Source: Pseudomonas fluorescens
Lineage (GTDB): Bacteria > Pseudomonadota > Gammaproteobacteria > Pseudomonadales > Pseudomonadaceae
Direction: 5' to 3'
NCBI RefSeq assembly: GCF_902497745.1
Contig: NZ_CABVHJ010000006.1
Location: forward strand, 310,001-374,000
DNA length: 64,000 nt
Part shown: positions 39,101 to 49,100 of the stretch, piece after piece
Position numbering within the stretch: the first letter of the stretch is position 1
Layout: each line of letters starts with the position of its first letter
Notes under the pieces: model-generated
The model's input: the letters and a program-made list of their open reading frames with translations, nothing else
Told to the model about the DNA's origin: nothing
Database searches by the model: none
Program-made: the position numbers and the translations under genes

Positions 39101-42100
39101 GAGCCGCACGCACGGATGTACCGCACCGGCGACCTCGCGCGCTGGCTGGACGACGGCAATATCGAATACCTGGGACGTAACGATGATCAGGTGAAATTGC
39201 GCGGTGTGCGTATTGAACTCGGCGAAATCGAAGCCGCGTTGAGCGCTCATGAAGCGGTCCGCGAATGCGTGGTGTTGGTGCGTGACGGGCGTCTGGTGGC
39301 GTGGTTCATCGCCATCGAATCGGTCGAGATCGGCGACTTGCACCGCCATCTGCAAGCGCGGCTGCCGGACACCTTGGTGCCGGCCGCTTACGTGCGACTG
39401 GACAGCCTGCCGCTCACGGCCCACGGCAAACTCGACCGCAAAGCCTTGCCCGAGCCGGATCAGGACGCGTGGCTCAGCCGTGAATATGAAGCGCCACAAG
39501 GCCCGGTCGAAATGGCGCTGGCGCAGATCTGGGCCGACGTACTCAACATCGAACAGATCGGCCGCCATGACAATTTCTTCGAACTCGGCGGCCATTCGCT
39601 GTTGGCGGTGAGCCTGATCGAACGCATGCGTCAGGCCGGTCTGAACGCCGATGTGCGCGTGCTGTTCAACCAGCCGAACCTGGCCGCGCTGGCGCGGGCC
39701 TTGGGCAGTGGACGGGAAATCGCGGTGCCGGCCAATCTTATCCCGTCCGATTGCACGTACATCACCCCCGATATGCTGACCCTGACCACGCTGGATCAAA
39801 CCAGTATCGATCGTATCGTTGCCACGGTACCGGGCGGCGCCGCCAACGTGCAGGATATCTACCCGTTGGCACCGTTGCAGGAAGGCATTCTTTATCACCA
39901 TCTGAGTGCCGAACAGGGCGATCCATACTTGCTGCAATCGCGTCTGGCTTTCGACAGCCTCGAACGTTTGCAAACCTTCGCCGAGCACTTGCAGCAGGTC
40001 ATCGCCCGCCACGACATTCTGCGCACCAGCGTGGTCTGGGAAGGTTTGCCCAGCCCGCAGCAAGTGGTCTGGCGTCAGGCGCAGATGGTTGTGCAAAAGG
40101 TGCCGCTGGAGGCGCAGGACGGCGACATCCTCGAACAGTTGCACGCGCGTTTCGATGCCCGGCATTTCCGCCTCGACTTGAATCAGGCACCCCTGATCCG
40201 CATGGTCTACGCCGAGGATCCGCTGCACCAGCAAGTCGTCGCGATCGTGCTGTTCCATCACTCGATTCTCGACCACACCGCCATGGACGTGATCGGCCGG
40301 GAAATGCACGCGTTGATGTTCGATCAGCTCGACACGCTGACGCCACCGATGCCGTATCGCAATTACGTGGCGCAGGCCCGCTTGGGTGCCGATGAGCAGG
40401 AACATGAAGCGTTCTTCCGCGAGATGCTCGGCGATATCGACGAGCCGACCTTGCCCTTCGGTCTGCAGGATGTCCAGGGCGACGGGCGTGGCATCGAAGA
40501 AGCGCTGCAACCGGTGAATGCCGGGCTCAATCTGCGCCTGCGTGAACAGGCGCGGCAGTTGGGTGTCAGCCCCGCGAGCCTGATGCACATGGCCTGGGCG
40601 CAGGTGTTGGGCGTGGTCTCCGGCCGCCGCGACGTGGTCTTCGGCACGGTGTTGATGGGGCGGATGCAGGGCGGCGAGGGTGCCGACCGCACGTTGGGGG
40701 TATTCATCAATACCTTGCCGCTGCGGGTTGATCTCGCTGAAGGCGTGCGCGCCGGGGTGAAAACCACCCATGCCCGGCTGACGGCGCTACTCGGCCATGA
40801 ACATGCGTCACTGGCGCTGGCCCAACGATGCAGCGGCATGGTGGGTTCCGCGCCGCTGTTCAGCGCCTTGCTCAACTACCGGCACAGCGCCGCCGCACAA
40901 CAGCCGCGCGACGGTCAGGGCATCTGGCAGGGCGTGCGCATGCTTGGCGGTGAGGAGCGCAGCAACTACCCGCTGACCCTGTCGGTGGATGATCTGGGCG
41001 AAGGGTTTGCCCTCGACGTACTGGCAGTCGCCGAGATCGGTGCGCAACGGATTTGCAGTTACATGCACACCGCACTGGAACATCTGGTGACCGCACTGGA
41101 AGAAACGCCGCAACGCCCGCTCAACCGTTTGCCGGTGCTCTCGGTGGCTGAGTACGAACACTTGCTGGTCGGCTTCAACCAGCATTCGGCGACCTATCCG
41201 CGTGGTGCGACGATTCAGCGCTTGGTCGAGGTTCAGGCCGAGCAGCAGCCGGACGCACTGGCTGTGGTTCAGGGCGCGCAGCACCTGACCTACGCGCAGC
41301 TCAATCAGCGCGCCAATCGCCTGGCTCATCACTTGCTCGGGCTCGGCGTGCAGCCCGATGACCGCGTCGCCGTGTGCCTGCGCCGCAGCTCGGACATGCT
41401 CGTCGCGCTGTTGGCGATCCTCAAGGCTGGCGCCGGTTATGTGCCGGTTGACCCGGCGTATCCGGCGGAACGCATCGCCTATCTGTTGCAGGACAGCGCG
41501 CCGATCGCGGTGCTGGCGCAGGCAGCGACGGCGGATTTGCTTGGCGCCGTGCCGCTGATTGATCTGGACAGTCCCACTTGGCAGCAGTTGTCCGAGAGCA
41601 ATCCGCAATTGCCGGCGCTGACCCCGGCGCATCTTGCCTATGTGATCTACACCTCCGGCTCCACCGGCCAGCCGAAAGGTGTAATGGTCGAACACGCGAC
41701 GCTGGAGAACCTTGTGCACTGGCACTGCGAGGCCTTCGACTTGCGCGCCGGCAGCCACACATCGAGCGTCGCCGGATTCGGTTTTGATGCGATGGCGTGG
41801 GAGGTCTGGCCGGCACTGTGTGTCGGCGCGACCCTGCATCTGCCACCGCAAACGGTGAGCAACGAGCACCTCGATGAGTTGCTGGAATGGTGGCGTGCGC
41901 AGCCGTTGCAGGTGAGTTTCCTGCCGACACCCGTCGCCGAATATGCGTTCAGTCGCGACCTCGGCCACCCGACCTTGCGCACGCTGTTGATCGGTGGCGA
42001 CAAACTGCGCCAGTTCCCCCGCGAACAGACCTTCGCGGTGATCAATAACTACGGCCCGACCGAAGCCACGGTGGTTGCGACTTCTGGCGCGGTCAAGGCC

Positions 42101-45100
42101 GGGCAGGTGCTGCATATCGGTCGGCCGATGACCAACGCGAAGATTTATTTGCTCGACGACCAGCAGCGCCCCGTACCGGTCGGCGTCGCTGGCGAGTTGT
42201 ATGTCGGCGGCGCGGGTGTGGCGCGCGGTTATCTGCATCGCCCTGAGCTGACTGCCGAACGCTTTCTCGACGACCCGTTCAGCGACCAACCGCAGGCGCG
42301 CATGTACCGTACCGGCGACCTCGCACGCTGGCTCGCCGACGGCAGTGTTGAATACCTGGGGCGCAATGACGATCAGGTCAAACTGCGCGGCGTGCGCATC
42401 GAACTGGGCGAAATCGAAGCAGCGTTGAGCCGCCACGAGGCCGTGCAGGATTGCGTGGTGCTGGTGCGCGACGGCCAGTTGCTGGCGTGGTTTACCGAAC
42501 GCCTGAGCGTCGAAGTCGAGGACTTGCGCAGTCATCTGCAAGCGCAGTTGCCGCAAGCGCTGGTGCCCGCCGCTTACGTGCGTCTGCCAGCACTGCCGCT
42601 GACCGCCAACGGCAAACTCGACCGCAGGGCGTTGCCGGAGCCGGATCAAACGGCGTGGCTGAGCCGCGAATATGCCGCGCCGCAAGGTTCGGTGGAAATC
42701 GCGCTGGCGCAGATCTGGTCGGACGTCTTGAACGTTGAACAGGTCGGCCGCCACGACAACTTCTTCGAACTGGGCGGGCATTCATTGCTGGCGGTGACGT
42801 TGATCGAGCGCATGCGTCAGGTCGATCTGAGCACCGACGTACGCGTGCTGTTTAGCCAGCCGACGTTGGCTGCGCTGGCTGCTGCGGTGGGCAGCGGTCG
42901 CGAGGTTGCAGTGCCGGACAATCTGATTGCGGCCGATTGCACGCACATCACCCCGGACATGCTGCCACTGGTGCAACTGGATCAGTCCAGTATCGAACGC
43001 ATCGTCGCCACGGTGCCGGGTGGCGCTGCCAATGTGCAGGATATTTATCCGCTGGCGCCGTTGCAGGAGGGGATTCTGTATCACCACATCAGCGCCGCGC
43101 AGGGCGATCCGTACCTGCTGCAATCGTGTCTGGCGTTCGACAGTATTGAACGTTTTCAAGGGTTCGCTGCGGCGCTGCATCAAGTCATGGCGCGCCACGA
43201 CATCCTGCGCACTTCGATAGTTTGGCAAGGCCTTGCGGCGCCGGTGCAAGTGGTCTGGCGGCGTGCGGAGTTGCCGGTTCAAGCCGTGGCGCTGGAGCCT
43301 GCGCAGGGCGAAGCCATCGATCAGTTGCGTGCACGCTTCGATGCGCGGCACTGGCGTCTAAACTTGGATCAGGCACCGCTGCTGCGTTTGATGTATGCCC
43401 TCGACCCGGACAACCAGCGCGTGGTTGCCATGCTGTTGTTCCATCACATCGCCATGGACCACACCGCGCTGGCGGTGGTCAGCGAAGAAATGCAGGCCAT
43501 TTTGCGCGGCGATGAACGATTGTCGGTAGACGTTGTGCCGTACCGCAATTATGTCGCGCAAACCCGCCTTGGCGTCAGTGAACAAGAGCACGAAGCGTTC
43601 TTCCGCGAAATGCTCGGCGACATCGACGAACCGACCCTGCCGTTCGGCTTGCAGGACGTGCACGGCGACGGCAATGACATCGAGGAAGTCAGTCAAGCGC
43701 TGCCCGCCGTGGTGGCGCAGCGTCTACGCAGTCAGGCACGGTTGCTCGGCGTCAGTGTCGCCAGTCTGTTCCATCTCGCCTGGGCGCAGGTGCTGGCGGC
43801 AACGTCCGCTCAGGAGCGGGTGGTGTTCGGCACGGTGCTGCTGGGTCGCATGCAGGGCGGTGCGGGTGCGGATCGTGGGCTGGGCATGTTCATCAACACC
43901 TTGCCGTTGCGTGTGGATGTTGACGAAAGCAACGTGCGCGCCGGGGTCAAGACGACGCATGCGCGGCTCAGTGCGCTGTTGGCCCACGAACATGCTTCGC
44001 TGGCATTGGCGCAGCGTTGCAGCGGTGTCGCGGCGCCGTCGCCACTGTTCAGCGCGATGCTCAACTACCGGCACAGCGACAGTGAGGCCCGAGAAAACGC
44101 CGCGCGTGATGGTTGGCAAGGGATCGAATCCCTTGCCGGCGAGGAACGCACCAATTACCCGTTGACCCTCAATGTCGACGATCTCGGCAGCGGTTTCGAA
44201 CTGACGGTGATGACGCCGTCGCGCATTGGTGCGGCACGCGTTGGCCAGTACATGCACAACGCGCTGATCGCACTGGTTGAAGCCTTGGAGCACACCCCAC
44301 AGCAAGCGTTGAATCGGCTGACGGTGTTGTCGGACGAGGAGCGGCAGGCGTTGCTGTTCGGCCTCAACGACACCGCAGTCGATTACGATTTGCAGCAGAC
44401 GCTGCACGGCTTGTTCGAAGCGCAGGTGCAGCGTACGCCACAGACTGTGGCCGTCGTTGCCGGCGAGCAGGCATTGAGCTACACGCAGTTGAACGAGCGC
44501 GCCAACCGGCTGGCCGGGCACTTGATCAGCCTCGGTGTGCAGGTAGATTCACGGGTGGCGATCTGCGTCGAACGCAGTCTGGAAATGGTCATCGGCCTGC
44601 TGGCGATCAACAAGGCCGGCGCCGCTTATGTGCCGCTCGACCCGGCCTATCCGCCGGAGCGTCTGGCCTACATGCTCGAGGACAGCGCGCCGGCCGTGGT
44701 GCTGGTGCACGGGGCGACCCGTGCACTGTTCGGAGATCTCTCGGCACCGGTAATCGACCTCGACCAGAACACCTGGCAATCCTTGTCCGCCGAAAATCCG
44801 CAAATCCCGTCGCTGACACCCCAGCACAGCGCGTACGTGATCTACACCTCCGGCTCGACCGGCCAGCCGAAAGGCGTGGTCAACGAACACGCCGGTGTGG
44901 TCAACCGCTTGCTGTGGATGCAGGACGCCTATCAGCTGACGGCGGCCGATTCGGTGTTGCAGAAAACCCCGTTCAGTTTCGACGTGTCGGTGTGGGAATT
45001 CTTCTGGCCGTTGATGACCGGCGCGCGACTGGTCATGGCGCGGCCCGACGGGCATAAGGACCCGCAATACCTCACTGAAGTGATCGAAACCGAAAACATC

Positions 45101-46150
45101 ACCACGCTGCACTTTGTGCCGTCGATGCTCGACGTGTTCCTCGCCAACAGCGACACCACACGCTGCGACAGCCTGCGGCAGGTGATGTGCAGCGGCGAGG
45201 CGTTGCCGGGCAGTCTGGTGCGGCGCTTCAAGCTGCAATGTCCGGGCAGCCAGTTGCATAACCTGTACGGCCCGACCGAAGCGGCCGTCGACGTCACCGC
45301 GTGGGATTGCTCTGGGCCTATCGAGCAGGTTCCGGACAACACACCGATCGGCAAACCGATCGCCAACACCCGGATGTACATCCTTGATGCGCAACAGCAA
45401 CCGGTGCCGCAAGGCGTGATCGGCGAGTTGTACATCGCCGGTGTGCAGGTGGCGCGCGGTTATCTGAACCGGCCTGAGCTAAGTGCCGAGCGCTTCCTCG
45501 ACGATCCGTTCCAGCCTGGCGGGCGCATGTACCGCACCGGCGACGTCGCGCGGTATCGGCCGGACGGCAACATCGAGTATCTGGGGCGTAACGATGATCA
45601 GGTGAAGATCCGCGGTCTGCGTATTGAGCTGGGCGAAATTCAGGCGCGGCTTGCACAGATCGAAGGTCTGCAGGAAGCCGTGGTGGTCGCCCGAGAAGAC
45701 GTGCCGGGCGACAAACGTCTGGTCGCGTATTACACCGGTGAGCGTTTGGAAATCGATGTGCTGCGCAGTCATTTGCTCGAACACTTGCCGGACTACATGG
45801 TGCCCGCCGTGTTCGTGCATCTCGCCGCTTTGCCACTGAGCCCCAACGGCAAGCTAGACCGCAAGGCCTTGCCGGCGCCGGATCAGCAATCGCTGAAAAT
45901 ACGCGAATACGAAGCCCCGGTCGGTGAAGTCGAAATCACCCTCGCACGGCTCTGGGCCGAACTGCTCAACGTCGAACGGGTAGGGCGTCACGACCATTTC
46001 TTTGAACTGGGTGGTCACTCATTACTGGCGGTCAGTCTGATCGGCCGGTTACGTCAGGAAGGCATGGAAGCCGATGTCAGGGCGTTGTTCGAACAACCGA
46101 CCCTGGCCGGCTACGCCGCAATTACGGAAAGAATGGAGATCGTCCTGTGA
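33134..46150 (+). CDS. Lipopeptide NRPS 2: modules 3-6 (Thr, Leu, Leu, Ser)
   Basis: A synthetase of 4338 aa with four C-A-T modules and no thioesterase. I chose the ATG at 33134 rather than an upstream GTG (33098) because this start begins a clean N-terminal docking domain and has AGCAGG upstream. Residues 1-55 (MHFSELMAVISTHAIRLQQE ... AHKAQLLELVAEHG) look like a TubC-type docking domain that would receive the chain from NRPS 1. All four C domains carry the HH-x6-GD dual C/E signature near their N-termini and HHxxxDH in the core. Carrier serines are Ser1096, Ser2155, Ser3217 and Ser4296. Pockets read Thr, Leu, Leu, Ser. The stop overlaps the GTG start of NRPS 3 by four bases, so the two are translationally coupled. 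Corresponds to ArfB/OfaB-type proteins. Confidence 0.95.
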   Translation: MHFSELMAVISTHAIRLQQEDEDLVILGSDDALDDALWDSLSAHKAQLLELVAEHGGDWLSPAFRITPDMLPLVKLNQDTLDRIVATVPGGAANVQDIYPLSALQEGMLYHHLSAAAGDPYISQARFVFDSQERLNAFADALRWVVKRHDILRTSFVWEYLDEAVQVVWREAPLVCQAITVDSDRDVLTQLLERHDPQHFRLDMQQAPLLRMVYAQDPVQDRVVALLLFHHMIMDHVALDVLRREIQACLLGQTAQVPAAVPYRDHLAKARSAGNEQAQEAFFRDMLADIDEPTLPCGLQDVQGDGHAIEEASVMLDSRLSRQLREQARQLGVSVASLTHLALARVLGQLSGRTAVVFGTVLLGRMDAGEGGEQALGMFINTLPLRVDVGEQSVRDGVRATHQRLTALLAHEQASLALAQRCSAVAVPTPLFSAILNYRHSSVEEVADVVDIAPGVQVLGARERTNYPLTINIDDLGVDLRVTALADAALGAERMAAYLNTALESLAAALQSSADVALQELKILPTSEREQLLRGVNSPVAQFPQTPLIHQQFEAHAQARPDATALIFDGQTLSYGELNRRANQVAHHLLALNIRPDDRVAICVERGPQMLIGLLGVLKAGAGYVPIDPAYPLDRISFTLKDSAPVAVLMQSATRDRVAALEVPQIDLDSAHLKAELDSNPQIAELTAAHLAYVIYTSGSTGLPKGVMVEHRNVARLFTATDDWFQFNQQDIWVLFHSFAFDFSVWEIWGALAFGGQLLLVPQAVSRSPDDCYALLCETGVTVLNQTPSAFRQLIAAQGRSTLQHSLREVIFGGEALEPGLLKPWYARVGNAGTRLVNMYGITETTVHVTYRPLQAADAQLLGVSPIGVRIPDLQLYVLDAQREPVPVGVIGELYVGGAGVARGYLNREALTAERFINDPFGDNAEARLYKTGDLARWAADGSLEYLGRNDDQVKIRGFRIELGEIEARLSSCEGVREAVVIAREDSPGDQRLVAYWLADADAAPDVAQLRDHLLATLADYMVPSAFVRLEAFPLTTNGKLDRKALPAPDSDAFARRGFEAPIGAVENLIAGLWQTLLGVEQVGRHDNFFELGGHSLLAVKLIERMRQQDLHCDVRVLFGQPSVAALAATLSSERGIVVPDNLIEPGCTRITPAMLPLVNLDQAAIDRVVASVPGGIANVQDIYALAPLQAGILYHHLATSAGDPYVLQAQFAFDGLAQIKTFVRALNGVIARHDILRTGIVWEGLEEAVQVVCREAALALERVDADELDGDVLEQMQARFDPRHYRLDLNRAPLMRFVYTEDQSHNRWIGILLLHHIVLDHTALEVLVAEMNDVMLGRSSDLPPPVQYRNFVAQARLGADDQAHEVFFREMLADIDEPTVAFGLQDVHGDGSAILDSHSELDASLGQRLREQARRLGVSVASLVHQAWAQVLAQVSGQQDVVFGTVLLGRMQGGEGADRALGMFINTLPLRVSVGTDSVESGVRATHARLAQLLGHEQASLALAQRCSGVAGSQALFSTLLNYRHSAPQSAAVMWDGVQILSSRERSNYPLVVSVDDLGEGFRLSVQAVPQVDGARVCDYLQTALHSLVTALEYTPQAPLQQLTIVSPGERQRVLVGFNISGREYPPAQTVPRLFEAQVLAYPEALAVVQGEQKLNYGELNQRANCLAHHLIGLGVQADDRVAMCLRRGPDMLVAMLAILKAGAGYVPIDADYPAERIAYLLQDSDPIAVLAQASTRDLLGALPVIDLGTNDWRHLPDTNPALSRLTPANLAYVIYTSGSTGQPKGVMVEHRTLENLVHWHAEAFDLHAGSHTASVAGCGFDAMAWEVWPALCVGATVHLPPPAISNEHLDELLEWWRAQPLQVSFLPTPVAEYAFSRELGHPTLRTLLIGGDKLRQFPRDQTFDVINNYGPTEATVVATSGRIEPGRVLHIGRPIANARIYLLDRQQQPVPTGVQGELYVGGAGVARGYLNRLELTAAQFLDDPFSDEPHARMYRTGDLARWLDDGNIEYLGRNDDQVKLRGVRIELGEIEAALSAHEAVRECVVLVRDGRLVAWFIAIESVEIGDLHRHLQARLPDTLVPAAYVRLDSLPLTAHGKLDRKALPEPDQDAWLSREYEAPQGPVEMALAQIWADVLNIEQIGRHDNFFELGGHSLLAVSLIERMRQAGLNADVRVLFNQPNLAALARALGSGREIAVPANLIPSDCTYITPDMLTLTTLDQTSIDRIVATVPGGAANVQDIYPLAPLQEGILYHHLSAEQGDPYLLQSRLAFDSLERLQTFAEHLQQVIARHDILRTSVVWEGLPSPQQVVWRQAQMVVQKVPLEAQDGDILEQLHARFDARHFRLDLNQAPLIRMVYAEDPLHQQVVAIVLFHHSILDHTAMDVIGREMHALMFDQLDTLTPPMPYRNYVAQARLGADEQEHEAFFREMLGDIDEPTLPFGLQDVQGDGRGIEEALQPVNAGLNLRLREQARQLGVSPASLMHMAWAQVLGVVSGRRDVVFGTVLMGRMQGGEGADRTLGVFINTLPLRVDLAEGVRAGVKTTHARLTALLGHEHASLALAQRCSGMVGSAPLFSALLNYRHSAAAQQPRDGQGIWQGVRMLGGEERSNYPLTLSVDDLGEGFALDVLAVAEIGAQRICSYMHTALEHLVTALEETPQRPLNRLPVLSVAEYEHLLVGFNQHSATYPRGATIQRLVEVQAEQQPDALAVVQGAQHLTYAQLNQRANRLAHHLLGLGVQPDDRVAVCLRRSSDMLVALLAILKAGAGYVPVDPAYPAERIAYLLQDSAPIAVLAQAATADLLGAVPLIDLDSPTWQQLSESNPQLPALTPAHLAYVIYTSGSTGQPKGVMVEHATLENLVHWHCEAFDLRAGSHTSSVAGFGFDAMAWEVWPALCVGATLHLPPQTVSNEHLDELLEWWRAQPLQVSFLPTPVAEYAFSRDLGHPTLRTLLIGGDKLRQFPREQTFAVINNYGPTEATVVATSGAVKAGQVLHIGRPMTNAKIYLLDDQQRPVPVGVAGELYVGGAGVARGYLHRPELTAERFLDDPFSDQPQARMYRTGDLARWLADGSVEYLGRNDDQVKLRGVRIELGEIEAALSRHEAVQDCVVLVRDGQLLAWFTERLSVEVEDLRSHLQAQLPQALVPAAYVRLPALPLTANGKLDRRALPEPDQTAWLSREYAAPQGSVEIALAQIWSDVLNVEQVGRHDNFFELGGHSLLAVTLIERMRQVDLSTDVRVLFSQPTLAALAAAVGSGREVAVPDNLIAADCTHITPDMLPLVQLDQSSIERIVATVPGGAANVQDIYPLAPLQEGILYHHISAAQGDPYLLQSCLAFDSIERFQGFAAALHQVMARHDILRTSIVWQGLAAPVQVVWRRAELPVQAVALEPAQGEAIDQLRARFDARHWRLNLDQAPLLRLMYALDPDNQRVVAMLLFHHIAMDHTALAVVSEEMQAILRGDERLSVDVVPYRNYVAQTRLGVSEQEHEAFFREMLGDIDEPTLPFGLQDVHGDGNDIEEVSQALPAVVAQRLRSQARLLGVSVASLFHLAWAQVLAATSAQERVVFGTVLLGRMQGGAGADRGLGMFINTLPLRVDVDESNVRAGVKTTHARLSALLAHEHASLALAQRCSGVAAPSPLFSAMLNYRHSDSEARENAARDGWQGIESLAGEERTNYPLTLNVDDLGSGFELTVMTPSRIGAARVGQYMHNALIALVEALEHTPQQALNRLTVLSDEERQALLFGLNDTAVDYDLQQTLHGLFEAQVQRTPQTVAVVAGEQALSYTQLNERANRLAGHLISLGVQVDSRVAICVERSLEMVIGLLAINKAGAAYVPLDPAYPPERLAYMLEDSAPAVVLVHGATRALFGDLSAPVIDLDQNTWQSLSAENPQIPSLTPQHSAYVIYTSGSTGQPKGVVNEHAGVVNRLLWMQDAYQLTAADSVLQKTPFSFDVSVWEFFWPLMTGARLVMARPDGHKDPQYLTEVIETENITTLHFVPSMLDVFLANSDTTRCDSLRQVMCSGEALPGSLVRRFKLQCPGSQLHNLYGPTEAAVDVTAWDCSGPIEQVPDNTPIGKPIANTRMYILDAQQQPVPQGVIGELYIAGVQVARGYLNRPELSAERFLDDPFQPGGRMYRTGDVARYRPDGNIEYLGRNDDQVKIRGLRIELGEIQARLAQIEGLQEAVVVAREDVPGDKRLVAYYTGERLEIDVLRSHLLEHLPDYMVPAVFVHLAALPLSPNGKLDRKALPAPDQQSLKIREYEAPVGEVEITLARLWAELLNVERVGRHDHFFELGGHSLLAVSLIGRLRQEGMEADVRALFEQPTLAGYAAITERMEIVL
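33329..36538 (+). other. Module 3: dual C/E-A(Thr)-T
   Basis: Pocket D-F-W-N-I-G-M-V-H-K (AFDFSVW, VLNQTPSAF, VIFGGEAL, NMYGITETTVH), the classic Thr code. Thr3 is the expected hydroxyl donor for lactone closure. The next dual C/E domain predicts D-(allo-)Thr. Confidence 0.88.
36581..39709 (+). other. Module 4: dual C/E-A(Leu)-T
   Basis: Pocket D-A-W-F-L-G-N-V-V-K, Leu. The GCGFDAMAW context replaces the usual GFGFDAMAW, without changing the pocket. D-Leu is predicted from the next C domain. Confidence 0.85.
39758..42898 (+). other. Module 5: dual C/E-A(Leu)-T
   Basis: Pocket D-A-W-F-L-G-N-V-V-K, Leu. The adenylation domain is closely similar to that of module 4 (shared SNEHLDELLEWWRAQPLQVSF), suggesting duplication of one module. 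D-Leu is predicted from the next C domain, though in some related systems this position keeps the L form. Confidence 0.82.
42944..46130 (+). other. Module 6: dual C/E-A(Ser)-T
   Basis: Pocket D-V-W-H-M-S-L-V-D-K (SFDVSVW, TLHFVP, VMCSGEAL, NLYGPTEAAVD), a Ser-type code. Nearly the same protein sequence recurs in module 8. The dual C/E domain at the start of NRPS 3 predicts D-Ser6. Confidence 0.85.
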
Positions 46151-49100
46151 ATGTGCTCGAACTGTTGGCCACATTGAAGGCTAAAGACATCCAACTGGCG
46201 GTCACCGATGATCAGCTGCGAGTGAACGGCAACAAACAGGCCTTGAGTGATTCGGCGTTGCTGGCGCTGTTGCGCGAACATAAACCGGCGCTGATCGAAC
46301 TGATCAAGGCCGGGCAATACACGGCCAGCAAGGCCGGTCAGGTCGAGGTGCCGGCCAACGGCATCGCGGCCGACGCCACGCAGATCACCCCGTCGATGCT
46401 GACTCTGGTGGAGCTGGATCAGGCCAGCATCGACCACCTCGTGGCGCAAGTGCCCGGCGGCGCGGCGAATGTGCAGGACATCTACCCGCTGGCGCCGTTG
46501 CAGGAAGGCATTCTTTATCACCACGTCAGTGGCGGTGAAGGCGATCCGTATGTCATGCAGTCGCAATTCGCCTTCGCCAGCCGCGAACGTTTTCAGGCGT
46601 TCGCGCAAGCATTGCAAATGGTGATCGATCGCCATGACATTCTGCGTACTTCGGTGCACTGGCAAGGCCTCGACGCACCCGTGCAAGTGGTCTGGCGCCG
46701 CGCCGAGCTGTCCGTGGAAGAAGTCGTGGTGCCAGGCGCTGACAGCGATGTGCTGGCGTACCTGCACGAGCGTTTCGACGCCCGACACTTTCGCCTCGAC
46801 GTCAACCGCGCGCCGCTCATGCGCCTGGCCCATGCCTGGGATGACGCCGGGCAACGGGTGATTGCCACGCTGCTGTTCCACCACATGGCCCTCGACCACT
46901 CGGCCCTCGATGTGGTGCGGCATGAAATGCGCGCCTGCCTCAGCGGGCAGCGCGAGTTGTTAGGGCGGCCGGTGCCGTTCCGCAATTACGTGGCGCAGGC
47001 GCGTCTGGGGGTCAGCGAAGCCGAGCATGAGGCGTTTTTCCGCGACATGCTCAGCAACATCGACGAGCCGACGTTGCCGTACGGTTTGCAAGACGTGCAG
47101 GGTGACGGCAGCGAGATCACCGAATTGAGCCAGCCGATCGAGCCGCTGCTGGGCCAGCGCTTGCGCGCCCAGGCACGCCAGCTCGGGGTGAGTGCCGCGA
47201 GCCTGTTTCACCTCGGTTGGGCGCAGGTGCTGGCAGCGTTGACCGGCAAGCAGCAGGTGGTGTTCGGCACGGTGCTTATGGGGCGCATGCAGGGCGCCGA
47301 AGCCATTGACCGGGCGCTGGGGATCTTCATCAACACTTTGCCGTTGCGGGTGAATGTCGACAGCGCCGACGTGCGTGCCGCCGTCAACGCGACCCATGCG
47401 CGGCTGACCTCGCTGATGCGCCATGAATACGCGCCCCTGGCCTTGGCCCAGCGCTGCAGCAATGTGGTCGCACCGACGCCGCTGTTCAGCACGCTGCTCA
47501 ATTACCGCCACAGCCACACCGTCACCACGGCCAGCGCTGAAACGCTCGCAGCGTGGGAGGGCATTGCCACCCTGCACTCCGAGGAGCGCACCAATTATCC
47601 GCTGACCCTGAGCGTCGATGACTTCGGCGACGCGTTCAGCCTGACGTTGCTGGCGAGCACGCAAATCGACCCGCAGCGGATCTGCACCTACATGCACTGC
47701 GCGCTGGAAAATCTGCTGCTGGCACTGGAGCAGGCGCCGCAAACAGCGGTCAATCAACTGCCGGTTCTGCCGGCAGCGGAGCTTGAGCAAGTGCTGGTCG
47801 GCTTCAACGCTACGCAAATGAATTTCCCGCCGGCCCAGACCCTTCAGCAACGCTTCGAAGCCCAGGTTGCCGAGCGGCCGGAAGCGCTGGCAGCAGTGTT
47901 TGCCGACGCAAAATTGACCTATGCCGAGTTGAACCGCCACGCCAATGCCCTAGCGCATCACCTGATCGAGCGCGGGGTAAAACCCGACGACCGCGTGGCC
48001 ATCGTCGCCCGCCGGGGGCTCGATACGCTGATCGGGCTCGTCGCGATTCTCAAGGCCGGCGCCGGTTACGTGCCGGTCGATCCGGCACACCCGGCCGAGC
48101 GCCTGAACTATCTGCTCGGCGACAGCGCGCCAGTGGTCGTGCTCACTCAAACCGATCTGCGTGAGCGCTTGCCGGCGCTGGACGTGCCGGTGATCGACCT
48201 CGACCGCTGCACCTGGCCTCTGACCTGCACGCTCGACCCGCACGTGGCGGGCATGACCCCCTCACACCTCGCCTACGTGATCTACACCTCCGGTTCCACC
48301 GGTCTGCCCAAAGGCGTGATGGTCGAACATCACACCTTGAACAATCTGGTCGATTGGCACTGCTCGGCATTCGACCTGTGCGCCGGTCGCCACACCTCGA
48401 GCCTCGCCGGTTTCGGTTTCGACGCGATGGCTTGGGAAGTCTGGCCGGCCCTGTGCGCAGGCGCGACGTTGCATCTGGCGCCGACCCACGATGGCAACGA
48501 AGACATCGACGCGCTACTGGCGTGGTGGCAGGCGCAACCGCTGGACGTGAGCTTTCTGCCGACGCCGGTGGCCGAATACGCCTTCAGCCAGAACCTCGAA
48601 CACCCGACCCTGCGCACGCTGCTGATCGGCGGCGACCGCTTGCGCCAGTTCAGTCGCAACCAGCATTTCGACGTGATCAACAACTACGGCCCGACCGAGG
48701 CCACGGTGGTCGCGACATCGGGACGGGTCGACAGCGGCGACGCGTTGCACATCGGTAAACCGGTGAGCAACGCCACGGTGTATCTGCTTGATGAGCAGCA
48801 ACGCCCGGTGCCGATGGGCGTGGCGGGCGAGCTGTACGTCGGCGGGGCGGGTGTCGCTCGTGGTTACCTCAATCGACCGGAAATGACCGCCGAGCGTTTT
48901 CTGCGTGACCCATTCAGCCGCTTACCGAACGCGCGCATGTACCGCACCGGTGACCTTGCGCGCTGGCGCGAGGACGGCACCCTCGAATACCTGGGGCGCA
49001 ATGACGATCAGGTGAAAATCCGTGGCGTGCGCATCGAACTGGGGGAAATCGAAACCTGCCTCAATCAGTTGCCGGGGATTCAGGAAGCCGTGCTGCTGGC

